This document shows, piece after piece, positions 55,401-64,000 of a stretch of 64,000 nt of DNA. This DNA is from Setoptus koraiensis. Taxonomy: Eukaryota; Arthropoda. Where the stretch lies: assembly GCA_048013815.1 (NCBI GenBank), contig CM106585.1, forward strand, positions 4,650,001 through 4,714,000. The letters run 5' to 3'. Position numbers and translations under genes: made by a program. The first letter of the stretch is position 1; every line of letters starts with the position of its first letter. The notes under the pieces were generated by a model. The model had not been told where the DNA came from and made no database searches. It was given only the letters and a program-made list of their open reading frames with translations.

Positions 55401-58400
55401 ACCCCCCCACCACCAACACCACCACACCCACACCCAACACCCCCACCCCACCCCCCACCCCCCACCACCCCCCCCCAACCACCCACACCCCACCCCCACA
55501 CCACCCCAACCACCCACCCCACAACACCACCCCCCCACCAACCCCCACCCACACAACCACCCCACAACACACCACCCCCCCACACCCCCCACCCCCCCAC
55601 CCCCCACACCACACCCACACCCACCCCACACCCACCCCCCCCCCACACCCCACCCCCACCCCCCCACCCCACCAACACCACCACCACAACCCCACCAACC
55701 CCACCCCCCCCACCCCCCCACCCCCCCCCACCCAACACCCCACCCCCACCCACCCCCCCCACCACCACCCAAACCACCACCCCCCCCCCCCCCACCCCCC
55801 CCAACCCCCCACACCACCACCCCCCACCCACCCCCACCACACCACCCCCACCCCCACACCACCCCCCCACCCAAACCACAACACCAACCACCCCCCAACC
55901 CCCCACCCCACCCCCCCACCCCACACCCACCCCCCACCCCACCACACCCCACCCCCCCCACCACCCAACACCCCCACACCCCCCCACCCCCCCCCACCCC
56001 CCCACCACCCCAACACCACCCACACCCCCACCACCAACCCCCCCACACACACCCACACCACCCCCCCACCCCCCCCCCACCCACCACCCCCACCACACAC
56101 ACACCCCCCACCCACACCCCCCCACCCACCAACCCACCACCCCACCCCCCCCCCACCACCCCCCCACCCACACCCCCCCCACCAACACCACCACACCACC
56201 ACCCACACCCCCACCCCCCCCACCCCCCCCACCCCCCACCACAACCACCACCCAACCCCCCACACCCCCCACCCCCCCCACACCCCCACCCACCCCCACC
56301 CACCACCCCCCACACACCACCCCACACCCCCACCCCCACCCACAACACCACACCACACCCACCCCACCAACCCCCCACCCCCCCCCCACCCCCCCCCCAC
56401 CCCACCACCCCCACCCCCCCACCCCCACCCCCACCCCCACCCCCCCACCCCCCCCCCCACCACCCACCCACCCCCCCCCCACCCCCACCCCCACCCCCCC
56501 CCCCCCCACCACCCCCACACCACCCCCACCCCCCCCCACACCACCCCACCCCCCCCACCCCAAACCACCCCCCCCACCCCCCACCCCCCCCCCACCCCCC
56601 CACCCACACCACACCCCCCCCACACCCCCCCACACCCCCACCCCAACACCCCACCCCCCCCACACCCCCCCCACCCCCACCCCCACCACCCCCCCACCCC
56701 ACCCCCACCCACCCCCCCCACCCCCCACACCCCACCACCCCACACCACCACACCCCCCCCACCCCACCACCCCACCACCACACCCCACCCCCCCCCCACC
56801 CCCACACACACCACCCCCCACCACACCCCCACCCCCCCACCACCCCCCCCACCCCACCCCCCACCACCCCCCCACCCACCCCCACCCCCCCACCCCCACC
56901 CCCCAACCCACCCCCCACCCCCCCCACACCCACCCCCCCCACCCCCCCACCCCCCCACCCCCACCACCCCCCCACCCACACCCCACCCCCCCCACCACCC
57001 CCCCACCCCCCCACCCCACCCCACCACCCCCACCCCCACACCCCACCCCCCCCCCACCACCCCCACACCCCCACCACACCACCCCACCCCCCCACACCCC
57101 CACCCCACACCCCCCCCCCACCACCACCCCCCACACCCACCCCACCCCCCCACCACCCCCCCACCACCCCCCACCCCCCCCACACCCCACCACCCCCCCA
57201 CCCACCCCCCCACCCACAACCACCCCCCCACCCCCCCCCCACCCCCCCCACCCCCCCACCACCACCCCACACCCCCCACCCCCCACCCCCACACCACCCC
57301 ACCACACCCCACCCCCCCACACCACCCCCCCCCACCCCCCCCCCACCCCCCCCCCACCACCCCCCCCCCACCCACCACCCCCCACCCCCCCCCCACCCCC
57401 CCACCACCCCACCCCCCCACCCCCACCCCCCCCCCACCCCCCACCCACACACACCCCCACCACCCCCACCCCCCCCCCCCCCACCCCCCCCACCACCCAC
57501 ACCACCCCCACCACCCACCCCCCCCCACCCCCCCACCCCCACCCACCACCCCACCCCCCCCACCCCCCCCACCCCACCACCCCCCCCACACCCCCCCCCC
57601 ACCACACCCCCCCCACCCACCCCCCACCCCCCCCCACCCCCACACCACCCCACCCCACCCCCCACCACCCCACCACCACCCCCCCACCCACCCCCCCCAC
57701 CCCCCCACCACCCCCCCCCACCCCCCCCACCCCACCACCCCCCCCACCACCCCCCCCCCACACCACCACCCCCCACCCCCCCACCCACCCCCCCCACCCC
57801 CACCACACCACCCCCCCACCCACCCCCACACCCCCCACCCCCCACCCCCCCCCCCCACCCCCCACCCCCCCACCCCCCCCACCCCCCCCCACCACCCGCC
57901 CACCCCCACACCCCCCCCCACCCCCCCACCCCCCCCACCCCCACCCAACACCACCCCCCCACCACCCACCCCCACCACCACCACCCCCCCACCCCCCCCA
58001 CCCCCCCACACCCCCCCCACCCCCCCACCCGCTGACCCCCCCCACCCCCCACCCCACCCCACCACCACACCCCCACCCCCCCCACCCACCCCCCCCCCAC
58101 ACCCCCACCACCCCCACACCCACCCCACCCAGCCCCCCCCCACCCACCACACACCCACCCCCACCCCCCCCACCCCACCCCCCCCCACCCCACCCCACAC
58201 CCCCACCCCCCCCACCCCCCCCCCACACCCCACACCCCCCCCCCACCACCCCCACACCCCCCACCCCCCACCCACCCCCCCCCCACCCACCCCCCCACCC
58301 CCCACCCCCCCACCCACCCCCCACCACCCCCCCCACCCCCCCCACCCCACCCACCCCACCCCCACCACCCCCCCACACCACCCCCCCCACCCCCCCCACC

Positions 58401-59085
58401 CCCCCCACCCACCCAAACACAACCCCACCCCCCCACCCCCCCCACCCCCCCACCCCCCCACACCCCCCCACCCACCCCCCACCCCCCACCCCCACCCCCA
58501 CCCCCCCCCCACGCCCCCCCCCCCCCCCCCACACACCACCCCCCCCCCACCCACACACACCCCCACCCACCCCCCCCCCACACCCCCCCCACCCCCCCCC
58601 CACCCCCCCCCCCCCCCCCACCACACCCCACCCCCCACACCCACCCCCCCCCACCCCCCCCCCACCACCCCACCACCCACCACCCCACCCCCCCCCCACC
58701 CCCCCCCCCCCCCCACCCCCCCCCACCCCCCCCCCACCCCCACCCCCCCCCCACCGCCCCCACAAACCACCCCCACCCACACACAACCCCCCACCCCTCC
58801 CCCCCCAACCCCCCCCCCCCCCCCCCCCCAAACCCCCACCCCCCCCCCCCACCCCCCCACCACCACCCCCACCCCCACCCCACCCCCCACCCCCCACCCC
58901 CCCCCACACCACCCCCCCACCCACCCCACACCCCCCCCCCCCCCCCCACCCCACCCCCACCCCCCCACACCCCCCCCACCACCCCCCCCCCACCCACCCC
59001 CACCCCCCCCCCACCCCCCCCACACCCCCCACACAAAAAACACCCCCACCACCCCCCCCCCACCCCCCCCCCACCCCCCCACCCC
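52494..59085. other. A/C-only tract, stage 2, decaying to nearly pure C
   Basis: Only A and C occur, apart from a handful of G and T after 57,898 (for example near 58,031, 58,131, 58,513, 58,756 and 58,797). The share of A falls steadily until most of the sequence is C runs up to the gap at 59,086. With no T on +, no A exists on -, so no stop codon is possible on - and giant Gly/Val/Trp/Cys frames appear by necessity. This is the second half of the same artefact. Confidence 0.85.
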
Positions 59086-59585
59086 NNNNNNNNNNNNNNN
59101 NNNNNNNNNNNNNNNNNNNNNNNNNNNNNNNNNNNNNNNNNNNNNNNNNNNNNNNNNNNNNNNNNNNNNNNNNNNNNNNNNNNNNNNNNNNNNNNNNNNN
59201 NNNNNNNNNNNNNNNNNNNNNNNNNNNNNNNNNNNNNNNNNNNNNNNNNNNNNNNNNNNNNNNNNNNNNNNNNNNNNNNNNNNNNNNNNNNNNNNNNNNN
59301 NNNNNNNNNNNNNNNNNNNNNNNNNNNNNNNNNNNNNNNNNNNNNNNNNNNNNNNNNNNNNNNNNNNNNNNNNNNNNNNNNNNNNNNNNNNNNNNNNNNN
59401 NNNNNNNNNNNNNNNNNNNNNNNNNNNNNNNNNNNNNNNNNNNNNNNNNNNNNNNNNNNNNNNNNNNNNNNNNNNNNNNNNNNNNNNNNNNNNNNNNNNN
59501 NNNNNNNNNNNNNNNNNNNNNNNNNNNNNNNNNNNNNNNNNNNNNNNNNNNNNNNNNNNNNNNNNNNNNNNNNNNNNNNNNNNNN
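59086..59585. other. Assembly gap of 500 N
   Basis: Exactly 500 N, a conventional placeholder for a scaffold gap of unknown size. It joins the low-alphabet contig end to normal sequence. Confidence 0.98.
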
Positions 59586-59586
59586 C

Positions 59587-60672
59587 TCGCTCGACAATAG
59601 ATGGTTGTTAGATCATCAGCGCAGTGAGCCAGCGCATACGAGCGTAGATCACAGGCTGTTGCGTCATATAAATCGAGCTCGCCAGCGGTATGCGGCCGCG
59701 GCACCAACGGCGACAGCACCAACAGAATCGGGCAACTTGAGCCAACAGCAGCAACTGTCATGGGGACTGTCGTCGTCACTGTCACGAGTTGATAATATCG
59801 ACTCGGGCAACATCAGCGCCAGTGCTTTATGGCGTCACACTGGCCCCACACTACAATATCCGTGGGCCTGTCGCGCGTCGTCGGCGCTAGGCGACTACTA
59901 CGGCGCTTCCGACACTGACCGTTACCATACCGCCCGCTACAGCGGCCAGATGCAATATGCAAACAACAAATTCAATGACAACATTCGTTTGCAGCGCCAC
60001 TCACCTGAGCGATTCTCGTACTCCATCCCGTACAGCGACAACAACAGCGCCGGCAGCAACATCAGAGCAACAACGCTGCAGAAACAATTGAGCGCCGGTC
60101 ATCACCATCGTCACAATTACGATAATGGCGCCGACAATTGGCCAGCGCTCCTACGCCGCTCCTCCTGTGACGCAACCACCGAAATGCAGGCCATTCTTTG
60201 TCGCCGGGGCGCACGCTCAAATTCGCAACAGCTCCACGGGCATGGCCACAACATTGCCGGCAGCATTATCGGACACAACAACGCCAGTTACGACACTAAC
60301 GCCAGCTACGACAACAACGCCAGTTACGACAACGTCGGCCAGCAGCGGCGCCCCAATAGCAATAATTCCGACAAGCATGATAATAATAATTACCAGTCTA
60401 GATATCCGTCGCAAGCGGCAGCGCAACACGAAACGGCCGAATCAACTATTAGTCTTCCAAACAATATTTTAGTTTCTTCTTCTAATGATGCCAACAACAG
60501 AAACAGTGCAACTTTCAACACGCCGCGACAATTGTTAGATGCCTCGACTGGCCACAACGACAACAAATACAGCAGAACAACAAATAACGCGCAAACACTA
60601 TCGCTGTCTGACCAAATACAGCAGCAATTGAAATCATTTTCGGCCGCCGGCCAGTCGAATCCCGTTCGCAAG
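59587..60672 (+). CDS. Exon of a low-complexity protein, 5' end lost in the gap
   Basis: The frame enters from the gap (first codons read SLDNRWLLDHQRSE) and runs 362 codons to the donor CGCAAG/GTGAGC at 60673, in phase 0. Downstream of the donor the frame turns into repeat-rich intron sequence. The protein is hydrophilic: Ala/Thr runs, a Gln run, SSCDATTEMQAILCRR, three NASYDN-type repeats (NASYDTNASYDNNASYDN), then Asn/His-rich stretches and LSLSDQIQQQLKSFSAAG before the donor. There is no signal peptide, membrane span or recognisable domain. Composition and the long following intron suit a regulatory or neuronal developmental gene, but that is a guess. An ATG start is not visible; any start codon lies in the gap or beyond. 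Confidence 0.6.
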
Positions 60673-60835
60673 GTGAGCACTCTCTTTTTCTCTGCAACCC
60701 ACTCCTCCTTTTTTGCGCCGCTAATTGTTTCTGCTGCCAACTGTTTCGAAATCTTTTTTCCGATCCGATCCACTTTTCGGACCAGAATTTCGCCATACCA
60801 CTTTTCTGTAATTTTTCGGGAAGCGCTAGCTCTTC

Positions 60836-60995
60836 GCCGCGGGTTTCTTTTTCCGCCACGGATTTCGTTTGTCGCCGCGATTTTCTTTTTTCGTCGCTAG
60901 TTCCTTTTTTCGCCGCTAGTTTCTTTTTTCGCCGCGGGTTTCTTTTTTCGCCACGGGTTTCGTTTGTCGGCGCGAGTTTCCTTTTTCGGCCACAC
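60836..60995. repeat. Tandem repeat of about 21-24 bp (TTTCTTTTTTCGCCGCGGG)
   Basis: Seven to eight drifting copies of a T-run followed by CGCCGC/CGCCAC and GGG or TAG. It lies about 160 bp inside the intron and includes the false C-terminal extension of the open frame. Confidence 0.85.
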
Positions 60996-62280
60996 TGGCA
61001 TAATTCATCATTTTCCACATGTTTTTCATGTCTCCCGGTCCTGTTTCAAATAGTTACCACAGAACATGGTGACAATTGGACTATTTTTCGCGGCGAACAG
61101 GCTCGTGTCGGCGATCGCCACACTAAAACGGCTCGCCATTGCTATTCGAGAACCGCGAATTGCGACACGCGCGATATAGCGTACGCTCCAAGCGAATCCA
61201 GGTCACGCTGGTAGGCGATCTGAGATTCAAACCATCGACTTGTCGCAATGATGAGCCAGATACTTTAGAATATTTTTCAGTGGTTGCAGGTGTTTTTTCG
61301 CTATTGTACTGCGATTTCGGTGTCAACTAACGGCGCAGCCACTCAACTCATTTGTCAAATGATTGCTCAACCGCTACTTTTCTGTTTACACACTGTGTAG
61401 CTGGTTGGCTGGAGGGCCGGCAATTGTGACAGTATTGAAATAAACAAAATTGACAGCCGCTGATTGATGGGAGTGCGCTGGCTCTTATTGGCTGTTTTCA
61501 ACAGTTTTTTTCCTCTCTATGCGGCCCCAACACTGCAACACTGTGTGTGTGTGTGTGTTTTCTAGAAGTGCCCCGGAGTGAATATCAGAGCGAATGCCAG
61601 AGTGAATATCGAACTGTGGAAACGATGATGATGGGATCGTTTTGTGCAAGAAACTAGCAAGCGTCGGATTGTTTTCGCTGGCGTCATCGACACTGACGTG
61701 CACAACCGTTGCTGCAGTTCATCAAATATCAATCTCGGCAACGGCATTATACGCCGCTATTACGGGCGAAAAATATCCGAAGTAAGAAAAATTTCTACAC
61801 AAACGCACTCAAGAGTTGTGAGTTGTGGTCTAAAAATAATTTGTGCGACTGTGAAAAATGCTGTGCGCTTGTTTCTGACGTGCGAATGCCCACATGACGC
61901 GCGCCCCCATTTGTCGGTGTCGCTGTTTTGGTTGTTGTAGCGGTTGTTGTTATTTTGGGCTACCTACTAGCGAGTCCACGAGCACTGAGTTGCGTGGTGG
62001 GTGCCGGAAGGGCTCGCCAGCGAGCCACACAAATGTTCGGCTCGAGTGGGGCCAGTGCCCATTATGATGTTGCCTGCATTGTTGTTGCATAATATTCCTG
62101 GAATTGTACACCATCTGGCCGGAGCTAGTTTATCCTTGGCAAGATCTCAGCTTCAATTAATTATATTGTGTGTTTGTGTGTGTTCACTTATGTATTTAAC
62201 CTCTCATGTTATGGTTTCCGAGAGGGGCATTTAGCCGTTTCAGTAATTTGCCAGCGGTACAGTTGTACGGTATTGTAATA

Positions 62281-62350
62281 TACTCGCATATATTCGCATA
62301 TACTCGCATATAGTCGCGTATGCTCGCGTATATACGCGTATACACGCGCA
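62281..62350. repeat. 10-bp tandem array (TACTCGCATA)
   Basis: Seven 10-bp units, drifting from TACTCGCATA through TGCTCGCGTA to TACACGCGCA. The period is close to one helical turn. Confidence 0.88.
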
Positions 62351-64000
62351 CATATGAGTACGCGCGCTCATTAGTGCTACAGCACCATGATACCAGCAAT
62401 ATATTACACCTTTGCCCAATGTCGAGTCGGCTCTTGGGGCCCCAATGCGCCCCAATTGTGCCTGGCCATGCAACAATGGATGAAGCACAATTTCGCGCAA
62501 TTTTGTATGCGCGCCAAGCATGCAGATACTGCCCATATGGTATTGCTAATAGGAAGCAAATCTTCGCCGTTGTTCCGTTGTTATCGCCAAAATAAGGGCA
62601 ATAAATTATCTAGTAGTAGTAGTTTGTTCATTGAAATTTAATTAAAATAGTCGAGCCAACAGTCATGATGATATTTGATTATTTGTCATACTAGCGACAC
62701 ACAATATACGACACTACGGTTGTGACAGCTCATCACTCTAAGCCGAGGCCAGCTGCGCCGACACAAAAACAAACCAGTAACCGGCAACAGCGGCCCCGAC
62801 TTTAGTTGTGCGATATGAATGAAATATTGTTCGTATCGCGCTGCTGCCACTGCCAGCCTCAACCGATGTGCCCGTCTCAAAAAATCTCTCGGCCCCACTG
62901 ACAATAATGCCATTTTCTAGTCGCTTTTTGGCGCGCACGCGCGCAGGCGCTTTTGTTTGGTTCGCCATGAAGCGAAATGAAATGGAGAAAAAATAGCAAA
63001 AGGGTTAAGTGACAAGTAGTCAGCCGAACAAAATTTTTGGTCATTGTGTATCATCAGTGCGACGCAACTTGGAAAACGAGCCCCCTTTGAGCCAGGCCCG
63101 CGGATAAAACGAGCAGCAGGATAAAATGCCCAAAGAAAGAGCTCGAGAATATCACAATCATTTATTCTTGTCACGCCTACGCGCGAACCCCATCCAAGCT
63201 TGCCATCGAGCGGAAGTTCATTAAAGAATCAAATTGCGTAGGTGTGCGCGAGCGCGCTATTACCGATGGGTGACCAATGCGGGCCCCAGCCAGCAGATAC
63301 CAGCTAAACGGCTGGCGCAATTCTTTGCTATTTTGCGAACGATTCCGCCAGTTAGAGCGAGAGAAACAAGTTGAATGGAAAAAAGAAAGAGCGTTCGCTT
63401 TTGTTGGGACCTGGCGCATTTTTTTCATGCGCTCGCAACGCTTGAACTGTGGACATTCCTTCCTTGGACTATAGCGTTCAGGTGGCGACACTGCGACAAG
63501 TTCTTAGTAATGAAAAAAGCCAGCACGGCAAGTAGCTATTTATGGCGATTGAAAAAAAGCCAAGCGAAACTGAGCGAAACTAAGCGAAACGAAACAAGCC
63601 AACTAACGAACGAACATTACGGAATGCGAGCGTGCCGATATATTTCACAGTTAATATCGCATTTTGCTTGATCACTGATTCGTAAAACGTCTAGACAAGC
63701 CATAACTAGCCCGATGTTTGTGATGTGTGAAGTGTTTGAATGGGCCCCGGGCCGGCGCTTCATTGAATAGATAACATTCATACGAATTGCATCTCAAGGC
63801 CGACGATTTATCACTGATAACCTATCGTTTTTGATGCGAAAACGATGATAACCTGATAAGCGACAACCGGCAAATCGTCATTGTCTGGCCTGTATTAATG
63901 CTGTTAGCCGACGATAATTCACAATTCACAGTTGATAAGTATATTATTGTAGCTAACCAGCCAACTACTATCGTTCGGCAAATCTAACGAACCTTTCCCA

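Larger units (their letters stand above)
60673..64000. other. Intron-like, repeat-bearing flank
   Basis: No further exon of the gene above was recognised up to the window end. Short frames lack features. The style (GGCC-rich words, short tandem arrays, AT-rich patches) is like the 1-14.6 kb flank. A tRNA-like GGTTTGAATC on - near 61,230 has no supporting fold. Confidence 0.55.

Noticed and set aside
52494-59085. G-quadruplex or C-rich telomere-like array
   Set aside because: There is no repeat unit of telomeric type, only C runs broken by single A bases with A fading toward a scaffold gap. A failed consensus explains it better.
52165-59785. Three giant - strand frames (over 2,300 codons each) rich in Gly, Val, Trp and Cys
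   Set aside because: The + strand has no T here, so the - strand has no A and no stop codon can occur. The frames are forced by the A/C-only alphabet and two of them read through the N gap.
60125-60472. Thr-rich frame overlapping the exon after the gap
   Set aside because: It is the out-of-frame reading of the same repeat-rich exon.
61200-61290. tRNA-like or tRNA-derived SINE sequence on -
   Set aside because: GGTTTGAATC resembles a B box, but there is no A box at the right distance, no cloverleaf and no poly-A or target duplication.

Overview
The window reads as nuclear DNA of an arthropod-type animal, possibly an acariform mite. The species call is a low-confidence inference. Support comes from short GT-AG introns (mostly 86-156 bp), Asn/Gln/Thr-rich proteins, and animal proteins such as a NELF-E homologue, a Polycomb RING1 homologue and an Na+/K+-ATPase beta subunit. 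No transposon or virus-like element was recognised.

Layout. (1) 1-14,598: gene-poor and GC-richer, packed with short-period tandem arrays, trinucleotide runs and perfect short palindromes; no gene is supported. (2) 14,599-45,372: a compact gene block. It holds a large secreted protein (-); an RRM-less NELF-E homologue (-) whose first exon overlaps a HIT-zinc-finger BCD1/ZNHIT6 homologue (-) in another frame; a two-exon Asn-rich protein (+); Na+/K+-ATPase beta (-, 4 exons); a two-exon protein of 117 aa (+); an eIF4G-like protein with MA3 and W2 domains but no MIF4G (-); a securin-like protein (+); ribosomal protein eL21 (-); a half-length TRAPPC8 (+); a C2H2 protein with five near-identical fingers (-, 2 exons); a seven-helix membrane protein (-); RING1 (+); a small ORF (+); and the C-terminus of Integrator subunit 8 (-). 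(3) 45,377-59,085: a low-alphabet tract that loses G abruptly, then T, then most A, and ends almost pure C at the gap. I judge it an assembly or consensus artefact, though it is the strangest object here and hides the rest of INTS8. (4) 59,086-59,585: 500 N. (5) 59,587-64,000: an exon of a low-complexity protein entering from the gap and ending at a splice donor, then intron-like sequence similar in style to the left flank.

No operon-like pathway links the genes. Several act in transcription or RNA work (NELF-E, BCD1, INTS8, RING1, zinc finger) or translation (eL21, eIF4G-like). The recurring theme is compaction: NELF-E, TRAPPC8, RING1, BCD1 and the eIF4G-like protein all lack regions that their better-known relatives carry.
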